Assembly: GCA_039566865.1 (NCBI GenBank)
Contig: CM076944.1
Coordinates: forward strand, 11,616,501 to 11,680,500
DNA length: 64,000 nt
Source: Aurelia coerulea
Taxonomy: Eukaryota > Cnidaria > Scyphozoa > Semaeostomeae > Ulmaridae
Direction of reading: 5' to 3'
Position numbers and translations under genes: made by a program. Position 1 is the stretch's first letter, and every line of letters begins with the position of its first letter. Below, piece after piece: positions 26,301 to 41,300 of the stretch. The notes under the pieces were generated by a model. The model searched no databases and was not told the DNA's origin. It worked only from the letters and a program-made list of their open reading frames with translations.

Positions 26301-29300
26301 GCCACCAAGGGACATGAGCTCTTTTAGCTTTCCATACATTCTAACCGCCTCTTCACAGCACTTCACGGATTTCAACAAATCATCAACATAAAAATTATGC
26401 TTGACAGTGTTAATGACATCAGATTCAAATCTTGACTTGTTATCGTCTGCAGTTCTTTTCAAGGCAAAGGCTGAGCAGCTTGGAGACCACACACCACCAA
26501 ACAAGTGTACCATCATTTGAAGCTCTTCCGGCTCTTGAGTTAGGTCACCATTACTGAACCAAAGAAATCTCAACGCATCAACATCCTTTAAATCCACACG
26601 TACTTGATGGAACATTGCTTCGATATCAGCGATGAGTGCAACTGTCTCCTGACGGAATCTGATAAGCACACCAATGAGGGAATTGGTCAGGTCCGGGCCT
26701 TGCAGGACGTTTTCATTCAATGATGTGCCATGGTACTTTGCTGCACAATCAAATACTACTCGTGTCTTGTCAGGTTTCTTTGGGTTTATGACATTGTGAT
26801 GGGGCAAATACCACACTGTGCCACTACTGCCATTGAGCTGCGACTTGGGAACTGTCTGGGCATATCCTCTGACTTTCAGATCATCAATGAATGCTTTGTA
26901 TTTACTGTGGAGGTCTGGATTTCTGGATAGCTTTCTTCTTAGATATGTCAATCGGTGTTCTGCAATGCTGCGATTATTTGGGAGACATGGCTGAGAACTT
27001 CTCCAAGGTATTGCAAGGTGATAGTGGCCATTCACAAATCTGACTGTGTCTTCAAACACTGATAGAGCTTGTTTGTCTTCAGCTGACATCATTTTCTTGT
27101 CATCGGCAGAATCATCGAAGTCATGATTGAAATACCGTCTCAGCTGTTCACTCAAAGGGTCATCAGAATATGCTGCATTTGAAAGAAAACACTGTTTGTT
27201 CTCTCTTGATCGAGTAAGTGGGCCATTCAGCGTCCAGCCAAACTTTGTTTTAACTGCATACGGTCCACCATTCTCTCCTCTTCGAACTTCTTCGGGTTCC
27301 AACGCTTCTGGAATATTAACACCAATAAGGAGACTGATCTTCGCATCTTTGAGTTCTCTGGGAAGCTTGATATCTTGAAGATGAGGCCAGCGTACAACGT
27401 CTTCTTGTTTTGCAATGGCATCTCGTGATATATTCAGAGTGTTCATGGCAAATGCTTGTGGAATTTCAACGAACACATTCTCTTCTAGATTTGTTATTCT
27501 CAAGCTGGCCATTGTACCTTCACAGTTCTCTGCTACATTGCTGACTGTTGCCAATGACAGGTGACATTTCGTAGTTGCAACACCAAGCTCACGAAGAAGG
27601 TCTTTAGTGCAAAAGGATGCGGTGGAGCCATTGTCCAAAAGAGCATACGTTGTTACTTCTTTCTTTCCATAATTACCCTTGACTCTTACTGGCACAACTG
27701 ATAGGCTGCATCCGGCCCCAGTATGACTCATCATTCCAACAAATGGCTTTCGTTCTTCCTGCCTGATATTACTCCTTGGTTGTTGTTGCCTGCTTGACGA
27801 TCCTGACTGTTCACTGCGCTTCTTTTCGTATGCCACGATTGCTTCATGTAGGAAAGTAAGGTGCTTTCGTTTCATATTACAATCAGGAATCTTGCATGCT
27901 TTCCAGCGTCTACATCCAGCAGAAAAGTGATAAGATGAAAGGCAGTTGTCACACAGCTTCTTTGAACGTACAAATTTGAATTGTTCATCACCACTCTTTT
28001 TCCTGAACTCTTCACAATTTTCCAACTTATGTTCCTTGTCACACAGATGACATCTAATTTTCGTATCACTTCCTGTGCTCTTAGGATTTACTGCCTGAAT
28101 GCTGAAATTCATGTTGTGCTGACTTGCTCCTCTGGTCCTTACTGTGTCCGGTCTGTTCCGCATACTCCTTGTTGCACCATCTTTGACTCCAACATCCATA
28201 ATTGCTCCAAACACTGGATCATTTTTCTCGATAGCTACACGTAGCACCAACGTATGTACATCTTCAATGTTGGGATCTCTGTCTTCACTTCTGATTTCTT
28301 GGACTCTGGACTGCCACCTTGCTTTTACGAACCCAGGACAACGTTCCAATATCTTTACTAATCTGTCCTCGTTATTAACTTGGTTAAGTCTGCCCGTAGC
28401 TTTCAGCGTGATTTCACAGTTCTGCAAGTCATCAGCTAATCCCAGTAATGCTTCACGATCATTGGCTTTGATAACTGGTCCATTTGAGATTTTACTGATC
28501 CAGGAATTTGTAACTTTGTATTTGCTGCCAAATCTCTCTGCAAGCAACCTTTTGGCTTCCATGTAACCTTCTTCCGGATTCAGAAGAATGCAGTTTTCAA
28601 TCACTCCCTTTGCTTTCCCTGTGCAGTATTGAATAAGTAGTTGCAATCTTCTACCTGGGTCGCTTGTATCTTTCTCGACGTTGTTCTCGAAGGATTTCAT
28701 AAAGATGAAATAGCGTAAGGGGTTGCCATCAAATTGAATAAGTTCTGGCTTTGGTAACAATGTCGCAGCTGCTAAATTTTTCATCGTCTTCATATATTCA
28801 GCACCATAATCTGAGGATTCATGCGATTCAGAGGGTCTGGGCTGATAATGTGATTTGTCCGACTGGAAATGTGATCTGTCCGGCTGGGAATTTGATCTGT
28901 CCGGAAGTGCATCGAATCTCGCCGACTGGAAATGTGATCTGTCCGGAAGTGCATCGAATCTCGCTGATTGGAAATGTCCGGATTCATGTGATTCAGGGGG
29001 TCTGGGCTGATAATGTGATTTGTCCGGCTGGAAATGTGATCTGTCCGGCTGGGAATTTGATCTGTCCGGAAGTGCATCGAATCTCGCCGACTGGAAATGT
29101 CCGGATTCATGTGATTCAGGGGGTCTGGGCTGATAATGTGATTTGTCCAACTGGAAATGTGATCTGTCCGGCTGGGAATTTGATCTGTCCGGAAGTGCAT
29201 CAAATCTCGCCGATTGGGAATGTGATCTGTCCGGAAGTGCATCTAATCTCGCCGATTGGGAATTTGATCTGTCCGGATGTGCATCATATCTCGCCGATTG

Positions 29301-32300
29301 GGAATGTGATCTGTCCGGAAGTGCATCATATCTCGCCGATTGGGAATTGTGATCTGTCCGGAAGTGCATCTAATCTCGCCGATTGGGAATTTGATCTGTC
29401 CGGAAGTGCATCTAATCTCGCCGATTGGGAATTTGATCTGTCTCCGGAAGTGCATCAAATCTCGCCGATTGGGAATGTGATCTGTCCGGAAGTGCATCTA
29501 ATCTCGCCGATTGGGAATGTGATCTGTCCGGATGTGCATCAAATCTCGCCGATTGGGAATGTGATCTGTCCGGAATGTGCATCATATCTCGCCGATTGGG
29601 AATTTGATCTGTCCGGAAGTGCATCTAATCTCGCCGATTGGGAATTTGATCTGTCCGGAAGTGCATCAAATCTCGCCGATTGGGAATGTGATCTGTCCGG
29701 AATGTGCATCAAATCTCGCCGATTGGAAATTTGATCTGTCTGGATGTGCATCAAATCTCGCCGATTGGGAATTTGATCTGTCCGGAAGTGCATCAAATCT
29801 CGCCGATTGGGAATGTGATCTGTCCGGAAGTGCATCTAATCTCGCCGATTGGGAATTTGATCTGTCCGGAAGTGCATCAAATCTCGCCGATTGGGAATGT
29901 GATCTGTCCGGATGTGCATCTAATCTCGCCGATTGGAAATGTGATCTGTCCGGATGTGCATCTAATCTCGCCGATTGGGAATACAGGCTGTCTGGCTGGA
30001 AATGTGATCTGTCCGGCAATGTGATGGTCTTGTCTTCTTCTGGGGCAGGGGGAATCGGTTTGAGAAGGGGCATTAGCCAAGGATTGGAGCTGGATTTAGG
30101 TCTTGGATAGGAAGGAGGCTTGGGTGTGGTATTTGGGCTAGGATGGGGTCTGGGTATAAGACAAGGTGAACTGCAACGTGATCTTTCCAACCAACTGAAA
30201 TTCTGCACTGTATTGGACTGGAGATTGCCTGCCTGGACACACGAGCTGCCCAATTCATTGCATGCCTTCTCTTCTGCTTCTAGCTTTGTAATTTCCGTAT
30301 GTAACTGCAGTTCTTCCTTCAGCTGGTTTAGCTTTAGTTCCTGATATGCAAGACTCTGCTTTCTCACAAGTAATGATTCTTCAACAACCAAAGATGCTCT
30401 GCGAGTTGCATTTGCCAGTCGTTTTTCACTCAAAATAGCTTGGTAACTTGATATCCTAGAAGATTTGGAGACATCAGAGGAAGACCTTGAATTTGAAGCA
30501 TATTGACTTACCGAGTCTTCCGGTGTTATACTCGGCAAATTTGATTTGTCAGGAGGAATTCTCTCATCTAACTCCAAGCGCAATTTCACTCTGTCCCTTG
30601 TGCTCAACCATCTATTCTCCAACTCCTTGTAATATACAGCACACTCTTCGATGTCAACTTCGTCACGTAATACATCCTTGTACGATTTACAGGCTCTTTT
30701 GAACACTTCAAACACGGCATAGAGGTTTTCTTCACAATCTTTCAACGAAGTCACAGCAACTGATCTATCCTCCACCAAAGCACTAGAAACACCATTCAAC
30801 AGTCTTGTCAAAGCACGTTTTGCATTAGCTCTTTCTTTCTTCAGAAGAGATCTGTTCGCAATATCCACAACTTCCCAATCAACGTCTCGTTGGCTTCTCC
30901 CTGTTTCCTCATGTGGCCCTTCCAAGTCTTCACCAAAGGCTGAGGGGCTTCCACTATTCAACACAGGATTTTCACCAAATGATTGGGGCTCATCTGTTTC
31001 CATATCACCAAAACACGTATGACGAGTTTCAAACTGTAATAACCATACGATTCTAAAGCTCTTGGTTACAAGGGGTAGTCTAAACGCGCACCATGAATGT
31101 TACCAAGCACCCCAACACCAGAAAACACAGCAGAAATAACACACTGGTCTTGATGGTAGCGAAGTTCATTCAGTACGGTTTGCTACAATAAATAGTAAAC
31201 AAGTCAATAATTAAACTCAATAAATAGCGATAAGAAACTCTCAAATTTAACAACAATAACAAACACGAAGTATGGCCTAATGTAATTATAAACAAACAAA
31301 AACAGTAAACCATGTAACGAGTAAGAAACAAATAGTAACATTAATATTTAAACTTACAAACTATTTGTCCTTGTAACTACTCAATTTGGTGTCCATTCTT
31401 TTTAGTTCATCTTGGCCTCCATTGCCATCACAGCCTATTTGTCTCCCAACTCCGCCTTCACATTCACAATGCTAAACCCGACGCTGGTTTTATAGCTGCT
31501 AAACTCTGGACTTTGTACCTTGCAATGCAAAAACAACAACAAAATTGCCACGCATGCACGAGGCTAAATCAGGCTCAAATGTACGCATGCACGGTTCTGA
31601 AATATGCTGCGCATTCCCCAGACAATAATAAAGGTTCATACCAGAAATGTTAAAGTTTCTGCACAATAAGAATCCCAAAGGGGCATTATTCCCGGATCAA
31701 CAACGACTAAAGTCTTTGCACGTTACATCCGGCCCCAAACACTTGAACACCAGGACAATGTTTCTTTAAATCTTTCCAAGAAGTGCAAAGAACCTTTCAA
31801 GATCCTTTCTCCTCACTTTCGGCTGCTTCTAATAAGCAGAGTTTGTCTATTGGTCGTACGTACTCTGACATCGCCGTTTTGATTCTTGCGGAGCGAACAA
31901 GCCCATATCTGCCTTGTTTCACTTCTAAAACTCTTCCTAACGGCCAAGCACCTCGAGGCTGTGCTTTATCGATCATCAGCACAATGTCATCCTTTTGGAG
32001 GTTGCGCTTCGGTTTGAGCCATTTTTGTCTCACTTGCAAACTGGGAAGATACTCTTTTATCCACCTTTTCCAAAATATATCCGCTAAGAACTGCACTTGT
32101 TTCCATCTTCTCCGGCTATATCCATCTTTGTTAGAAAACATTCCTGGTGGGTAGCAATGATTGGATTTGAGCAGCAAAAGATGATTTGGTGTGAGGGCAC
32201 TTGCATCTCTCTGGTCATCTGATACCTTAGTCAATGGTCGCCCATTGAGTATTGACTCTATCTCACACATCAGAGTGTTCAAACCTTCATCGTCTAAAAT

Positions 32301-35300
32301 CTGCTCTTTCATTAGTGCATTCATCACCTTCCGAATGGATCGAATCATACGCTCCCATACTCCTCCCATATGAGATGCCAAAGGAGGGTTAAAGATCCAA
32401 TCTATTTCTTGCTGGAGTAGAAATTCATGAATTCTGCTTTGATTCCATTGGCGTATGGATTGCTTCAGCTCTCGCTCTCCACTTGTTAAGTTTGTGCCGT
32501 TGTCTGATCGGATCTCTTTGGGTTGTCCTCGGCGTGAAATAAATCTCCTCAAAGCGTTTAAGAATGAGTCTGTATCCAAGCTCTGTGCTATCTCAATATG
32601 AACTGCACGGATTGCAAGACAGGTGAAGATTATCCCATACCTTTTAACTCTGCTTCGTCCACGTTTTGCCAAGAATGGTCCAAAATAATCCACTCCCACA
32701 AATGTAAATGGAGGTTCACCAGTAGTGATTCGATCTTGGGGCAAATCTGCCATCTTCTGTAGCATTGGCTGTTGTTGACGTCGCTTGCAATCGAAACATT
32801 GGCTAACTACCTTTCGTACTGCAACTCTTGCTTGAATTATCCAGTATCTTTCTCTGATAAGAGCCAAGACATGTTCTTTACCTGAGTGTCCTGACAGGTG
32901 ATGATAATGTCGCACTATCATGTCCACAATATGATGGTTCTTTGGCAGAATGGCTGGGTGCTTGTTTTCGTTCATTTCCGCAGGCAAGTGTCTGAGTCGA
33001 CCGCCAACGCAGAGCATACCATCAATAAGAATGGGATCGAGTGCACGCAATGAGCTTTGTCTCGTTACAGCCATTTTTGAAGATTTCAACAACTTGATTT
33101 CATCACTGTAGCATTCTTTCTGTACACATGATATGATTGCTCGTTCCGCATGTCTGATCTCCTCCGTAGTCATACTGCCTGATGTGACTGGAATTGAAGA
33201 TTCTTTGTGTCTTTGTGTCCGCAAGAGGAGCCAATTCTTGAAGCGTAGAATCCATGCCACTGTTTTCTTTAGTTTATGCCATCCAGAAAATTTCGAGAAA
33301 AGAATTTCAGTCATACTATTCTCTTTCTTTGCTATAACGCTATGAGATTGTACTGACTTCTTTAACTCTATGTCATCTTCTTTGATCTCAATCATCGGCT
33401 GCTCGAGGATGGACCACTTGTCATCGCTTTGCCACAAGAAGTCAGGACCTTTGATCCATCTGGAGTCAGAAACAAGATCTCTTGCAGAAAGTCCTCTTGA
33501 AGCATCATCTGCTGGGTTGATCCTTGTTTCGACGTAGTTCCACTGAGATGGGTCTGAGTTATCATGAATGATGGCAATTCTGTTGGCTACGAAGGTCTGG
33601 AAACGTTTGTTTCGGTTGTTGATATATTTCAGCACTGAAGTACTATCAGTCCAGAACAATGACTCGTCAACATGTATTTCTAGCTCCCTTTTGATCAATC
33701 TGTCCAATCTGACAGCTACGGTTGCGGCAGATAGTTCCAACCTCGGAATTGTCATTGGCTTCATTGGCGACAATCTTGCTTTACCAAGGACGAATGAGCA
33801 ATGAACTTCCCCTCGGTTGTTGATTGACCTTAAAAACGACACTGCTCCAAATCCAACCTCTGATGCATCTGCAAAACTATGAAGCTCAGTCTTCACGACG
33901 TCACCAAAGTTTTCAGGTTTGAAGCATCTGTCCACTTCGAATTCTTTAAGCGTTTCCAATTCATCGAGCCACTTTCTCCAGTTCTTGAATTCCTTCTCTG
34001 GGATCTCGTCATCCCATCCTACTCTTTCTCGGCACAACTTTTGCAGAATCAACTTCGCATTTAGGATGAATGGTGCAGCCATACCAAGAGGATCGTAAAT
34101 AGAAGAAATCACACTAAGAATACCTCTTCTGGTGGCAGGTTTTTCTCTGATGCAGACGTTGTATTGAAATTTGTCTGTTTCCACATTCCAATGTACCCCC
34201 AAAGCTCTTTCAACTGGCAATGTATCCTTTTGGTAATCAATGTTCTTTAACTCTTTTGAAAGTTCTGATTCTGGTATCGCTTCTATCACTTCACGCTTGT
34301 TGCTAATCCATTTGGTTAGATTAAAGCCACCAAGGGACATGAGCTCTTTTAGCTTTCCATACATTCTAACCGCCTCTTCACAGCACTTCACGGATTTCAA
34401 CAAATCATCAACATAAAAATTATGCTTGACAGTGTTAATGACATCAGATTCAAATCTTGACTTGTTATCGTCTGCAGTTCTTTTCAAGGCAAAGGCTGAG
34501 CAGCTTGGAGACCACACACCACCAAACAAGTGTACCATCATTTGAAGCTCTTCCGGCTCTTGAGTTAGGTCACCATTACTGAACCAAAGAAATCTCAACG
34601 CATCAACATCCTTTAAATCCACACGTACTTGATGGAACATTGCTTCGATATCAGCGATGAGTGCAACTGTCTCCTGACGGAATCTGATAAGCACACCAAT
34701 GAGGGAATTGGTCAGGTCCGGGCCTTGCAGGACGTTTTCATTCAATGATGTGCCATGGTACTTTGCTGCACAATCAAATACTACTCGTGTCTTGTCAGGT
34801 TTCTTTGGGTTTATGACATTGTGATGGGGCAAATACCACACTGTGCCACTACTGCCATTGAGCTGCGACTTGGGAACTGTCTGGGCATATCCTCTGACTT
34901 TCAGATCATCAATGAATGCTTTGTATTTACTGTGGAGGTCTGGATTTCTGGATAGCTTTCTTCTTAGATATGTCAATCGGTGTTCTGCAATGCTGCAATT
35001 ATTTGGGAGACATGGCTGAGAACTTCTCCAAGGTATTGCAAGGTGATAGTGGCCATTCACAAATCTGACTGTGTCTTCAAACACTGATAGAGCTTGTTTG
35101 TCTTCAGCTGACATCATTTTCTTGTCATCGGCAGAATCATCGAAGTCATGATTGAAATACCGTCTCAGCTGTTCACTCAAAGGGTCATCAGAATATGCTG
35201 CATTTGAAAGAAAACACTGTTTGTTCTCTCTTGATCGAGTAAGTGGGCCATTCAGCGTCCAGCCAAACTTTGTTTTAACTGCATACGGTCCACCATTCTC

Positions 35301-38300
35301 TCCTCTTCGAACTTCTTCGGGTTCCAACGCTTCTGGAATATTAACACCAATAAGGAGACTGATCTTCGCATCTTTGAGTTCTCTGGGAAGCTTGATATCT
35401 TGAAGATGAGGCCAGCGTACAACGTCTTCTTGTTTTGCAATGGCATCTCGTGATATATTCAGAGTGTTCATGGCAAATGCTTGTGGAATTTCAACGAACA
35501 CATTCTCTTCTAGATTTGTTATTCTCAAGCTGGCCATTGTACCTTCACAGTTCTCTGCTACATTGCTGACTGTTGCCAATGACAGGTGACATTTCGTAGT
35601 TGCAACACCAAGCTCACGAAGAAGGTCTTTAGTGCAAAAGGATGCGGTGGAGCCATTGTCCAAAAGAGCATACGTTGTTACTTCTTTCTTTCCATAATTA
35701 CCCTTGACTCTTACTGGCACAACTGATAGGCTGCATCCGGCCCCAGTATGACTCATCATTCCAACAAATGGCTTTCGTTCTTCCTGCCTGATATTACTCC
35801 TTGGTTGTTGTTGCCTGCTTGACGATCCTGACTGTTCACTGCGCTTCTTTTCGTATGCCACGATTGCTTCATGTAGGAAAGTAAGGTGCTTTCGTTTCAT
35901 ATTACAATCAGGAATCTTGCATGCTTTCCAGCGTCTACATCCAGCAGAAAAGTGATAAGATGAAAGGCAGTTGTCACACAGCTTCTTTGAACGTACAAAT
36001 TTGAATTGTTCATCACCACTCTTTTTCCTGAACTCTTCACAATTTTCCAACTTATGTTCCTTGTCACACAGATGACATCTAATTTTCGTATCACTTCCTG
36101 TGCTCTTAGGATTTACTGCCTGAATGCTGAAATTCATGTTGTGCTGACTTGCTCCTCTGGTCCTTACTGTGTCCGGTCTGTTCCGCATACTCCTTGTTGC
36201 ACCATCTTTGACTCCAACATCCATAATTGCTCCAAACACTGGATCATTTTTCTCGATAGCTACACGTAGCACCAACGTATGTACATCTTCAATGTTGGGA
36301 TCTCTGTCTTCACTTCTGATTTCTTGGACTCTGGACTGCCACCTTGCTTTTACGAACCCAGGACAACGTTCCAATATCTTTACTAATCTGTCCTCGTTAT
36401 TAACTTGGTTAAGTCTGCCCGTAGCTTTCAGCGTGATTTCACAGTTCTGCAAGTCATCAGCTAATCCCAGTAATGCTTCACGATCATTGGCTTTGATAAC
36501 TGGTCCATTTGAGATTTTACTGATCCAGGAATTTGTAACTTTGTATTTGCTGCCAAATCTCTCTGCAAGCAACCTTTTGGCTTCCATGTAACCTTCTTCC
36601 GGATTCAGAAGAATGCAGTTTTCAATCACTCCCTTTGCTTTCCCTGTGCAGTATTGAATAAGTAGTTGCAATCTTCTACCTGGGTCGCTTGTATCTTTCT
36701 CGACGTTGTTCTCGAAGGATTTCATAAAGATGAAATAGCGTAAGGGGTTGCCATCAAATTGAATAAGTTCTGGCTTTGGTAACAATGTCGCAGCTGCTAA
36801 ATTTTTCATCATCTTCATATATTCAGCACCATAATCTGAGGATTCATGCGATTCAGAGGGTCTGGGCTGATAATGTGATTTGTCCGACTGGAAATGTGAT
36901 CTGTCCGGCTGGGAATTTGATCTGTCCGGAAGTGCATCGAATCTCGCCGACTGGAAATGTGATCTGTCCGGAAGTGCATCGAATCTCGCTGATTGGAAAT
37001 GTCCGGATTCATGTGATTCAGGGGGTCTGGGCTGATAATGTGATTTGTCCGGCTGGAAATGTGATCTGTCCGGCTGGGAATTTGATCTGTCCGGAAGTGC
37101 ATCGAATCTCGCCGACTGGAAATGTCCGGATTCATGTGATTCAGGGGGTCTGGGCTGATAATGTGATTTGTCCAACTGGAAATGTGATCTGTCCGGCTGG
37201 GAATTTGATCTGTCCGGAAGTGCATCAAATCTCGCCGATTGGGAATGTGATCTGTCCGGAAGTGCATCTAATCTCGCCGATTGGGAATTTGATCTGTCCG
37301 GATGTGCATCATATCTCGCCGATTGGGAATGTGATCTGTCCGGAAGTGCATCATATCTCACCGATTGGGAATTTGATCTGTCCGGAAGTGCATCTAATCT
37401 CGCCGATTGGGAATTTGATCTGTCCGGAAGTGCATCAAATCTCGCCGATTGGGAATGTGATCTGTCCGGAAGTGCATCAAATCTCGCCGATTGGGAATGT
37501 GATCTGTCCGGAAGTGCATCTAATCTCGCCGATTGGGAATTTGATCTGTCCGGATGTGCATCTAATCTCGCCGATTGGGAATTTGATCTGTCCGGAAGTG
37601 CATCAAATCTCGCCGATTGGGAATGTGATCTGTCCGGAAGTGCATCTAATCTCGCCGATTGGGAATTTGATCTGTCCGGATGTGCATCATATCTCGCCGA
37701 TTGGGAATGTGATCTGTCCGGAAGTGCATCATATCTCGCCGATTGGGAATTTGATCTGTCCGGAAGTGCATCTAATCTCGCCGATTGGGAATTTGATCTG
37801 TCCGGAAGTGCATCAAATCTCGCCGATTGGGAATGTGATCTGTCCGGAAGTGCATCAAATCTCGCCGATTGGGAATTTGATCTGTCCGGATGTGCATCAT
37901 ATCTCGCCGATTGGGAATGTGATCTGTCCGGAAGTGCATCAAATCTCGCCGATTGGGAATGTGATCTGTCCGGAAGTGCATCTAATCTCGCCGATTGGGA
38001 ATTTGATCTGTCCGGAAGTGCATCAAATCTCGCCGATTGGGAATGTGATCTGTCCGGAAGTGCACCTAATCTCGCCGATTGGAAATGTGATCTGTCCGGA
38101 TGTGCATCTAATCTCGCCGATTGGGAATACAGGCTGTCTGGCTGGAAATGTGATCTGTCCGGCAATGTGCTGGTCTTGTCTTCTTCTGGGGCAGGGGGAA
38201 TCGGTTTGAGAAGGGGCATTAGCCAAGGATTGGAGCTGGATTTAGGTCTTGGATAGGAAGGAGGCTTGGGTGTGGTATTTGGGCTAGGATGGGGTCTGGG

Positions 38301-41300
38301 TATAAGACAAGGTGAACTGCAACGTGATCTTTCCAACCAACTGAAATTCTGCACTGTATTGGACTGGAGATTGCCTGCCTGGACACACGAGCTGCCCAAT
38401 TCATTGCATGCCTTCTCTTCTGCTTCTAGCTTTGTAATTTCCGTATGTAACTGCAGTTCTTCCTTCAGCTGGTTTAGCTTTAGTTCCTGATATGCAAGAC
38501 TCTGCTTTCTCACAAGTAATGATTCTTCAACAACCAAAGATGCTCTGCGAGTTGCATTTACCAGTCGTTTTTCACTCAAAATAGCTTGGTAACTTGATAT
38601 CCTAGAAGATTTGGAGACATCAGAGGAAGACCTTGAATTTGAAGCATATTGACTTACCGAGTCTTCCGGTGTTATACTCGGCAAATTTGATTTGTCAGGA
38701 GGAATTCTCTCATCTAACTCCAAGCGCAATTTCACTCTGTCCCTTGTGCTCAACCATCTATTCTCCAACTCCTTGTAATATACAGCACACTCTTCGATGT
38801 CAACTTCGTCACGTAATACATCCTTGTACGATTTACAGGCTCTTCTGAATACTTCAAACACGGCATAGAGGTTTTCTTCACAATCTTTCAACGAAGTCAC
38901 AGCAACTGATCTATCCTCCACCAAAGCACTAGAAACACCATTCAACAGTCTTGTCAAAGCACGTTTTGCATTAGCTCTTTCTTTCTTCAGAAGAGATCTG
39001 TTCGCAATATCCACAACTTCCCAATCAACGTCTCGTTGGCTTCTCCCTGTTTCCTCATGTGGCCCTTCCAAGTCTTTACCAAAGGCTGAGGGGCTTCCAC
39101 TATTCAACACAGGATTTTCACCAAATGATTGGGGCTCATCTGTTTCCATATCACCAAAACACGTATGACGAGTTTCAAACTGTAATAACCATACGATTCT
39201 AAAGCTCTTGGTTACAAGGGGTAGTCTAAACGCGCACCATGAATGTTACCAAGCACCCCAACACCAGAAAACACAGCAGAAATAACACACTGGTCTTGAT
39301 GGTAGCGAAGTTCATTCAGTACGGTTTGCTACAATAAATAGTAAACAAGTCAATAATTAAACTCAATAAATAGCGATAAGAAACTCTCAAATTTAACAAC
39401 AATAACAAACACGAAGTATGGCCTAATGTAATTATAAACAAACAAAAACAGTAAACCATGTAACGAGTAAGAAACAAATAGTAACATTAATATTTAAACT
39501 TACAAACTATTTGTCCTTGTAACTACTCAATTTGGTGTCCATTCTTTTTAGTTCATCTTGGCCTCCATTGCCATCACAGCCTATTTGTCTCCCAACTCCG
39601 CCTTCACATTCACAATGCTAAACCCGACGCTGGTTTTATAGCTGCTAAACTCTGGACTTTGTACCTTGCAATGCAAAAACAACAACAAAATTGCCACGCA
39701 TGCACGAGGCTAAATCAGGCTCAAATGTACGCATGCACGGTTCTGAAATATGCTGCGCATTCCCCAGACAATAATAAAGGTTCATACCAGAAATGTTAAA
39801 GTTTCTGCACAATAAGAATCCCAAAGGGGCATTATTCCCGGATCAACAACGACTAAAGTCTTTGCACGTTACATCCGGCCCCAAACACTTGAACACCAGG
39901 ACAATGTTTCTTTAAATCTTTCCAAGAAGTGCAAAGAACCTTTCAAGATCCTTTCTCCTCACTTTCGGCTGCTTCTAATAAGCAGAGTTTGTCTATTGGT
40001 CGTACGTACTCTGACATCGCCGTTTTGATTCTTGCGGAGCGAACAAGCCCATCTCTGCCTTGTTTCACTTCTAAAACTCTTCCTAACGGCCAAGCACCTC
40101 GAGGCTGTGCTTTATCGATCATCAGCACAATGTCATCCTTTTGGAGGTTGCGCTTCGGTTTGAGCCATTTTTGTCTCACTTGCAAACTGGGAAGATACTC
40201 TTTTATCCACCTTTTCCAAAATATATCCGCTAAGAACTGCACTTGTTTCCATCTTCTCCGGCTATATCCATCTTTGTTAGAAAACATTCCTGGTGGGTAG
40301 CAATGATTGGATTTGAGCAGCAAAAGATGATTTGGTGTGAGGGCACTTGCATCTCTCTGGTCATCTGATACCTTAGTCAATGGTCGCCCATTGAGTATTG
40401 ACTCTATCTCACACATCAGAGTGTTCAAACCTTCATCGTCTAAAATCTGCTCTTTCATTAGTGCATTCATCACCTTCCGAATGGATCGAATCATACGCTC
40501 CCATACTCCTCCCATATGAGATGCCAAAGGAGGGTTAAAGATCCAATCTATTTCTTGCTGGAGTAGAAATTCATGAATTCTGCTTTGATTCCATTGGCGT
40601 ATGGATTGCTTCAGCTCTCGCTCTCCACTTGTTAAGTTTGTGCCGTTGTCTGATCGGATCTCTTTGGGTTGTCCTCGGCGTGAAATAAATCTCCTCAAAG
40701 CGTTTAAGAATGAGTCTGTATCCAAGCTCTGTGCTATCTCAATATGAACTGCACGGATTGCAAGACAGGTGAAGATTATCCCATACCTTTTAACTCTGCT
40801 TCGTCCACGTTTTGCCAAGAATGGTCCAAAATAATCCACTCCCACAAATGTAAATGGAGGTTCACCAGTAGTGATTCGATCTTGGGGCAAATCTGCCATC
40901 TTCTGTAGCATTGGCTGTTGTTGACGTCGCTTGCAATCGAAACATTGGCTAACTACCTTTCGTACTGCAACTCTTGCTTGAATTATCCAGTATCTTTCTC
41001 TGATAAGAGCCAAGACATGTTCTTTACCTGAGTGTCCTGACAGGTGATGATAATGTCGAACTATCATGTCCACAATATGATGGTTCTTTGGCAGAATGGC
41101 TGGGTGCTTGTTTTCGTTCATTTCCGCAGGCAAGTGTCCGAGTCGACCGCCAACGCAGAGCATACCATCAATAAGAATGGGATCGAGTGCACGCAATGAG
41201 CTTTGTCTCGTTACAGCCATTTTTGAAGATTTCAACAACTTGATTTCATCACTGTAGCATTCTTTCTGTACACATGATATGATTGCTCGTTCCGCATGTC

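Larger units (their letters stand above)
23010..31727 (-). mobile_element. BEL/Pao copy 2 (LTR 2 to LTR 3), frameshifted
   Basis: The unit is 8025 bp from LTR start to LTR start, 121 bp shorter than copy 3. The difference is explained by loss of three 42-bp units (126 bp) and gain of five single bases, all within the gag minisatellite. Outside that region it is nearly identical to the other copies. Confidence 0.9.
31035..39873 (-). mobile_element. BEL/Pao copy 3 (LTR 3 to LTR 4), most intact
   Basis: Complete unit of the same internal length as copy 1, open frame throughout and all catalytic motifs present. The best candidate for an autonomous element in this array. Confidence 0.9.
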
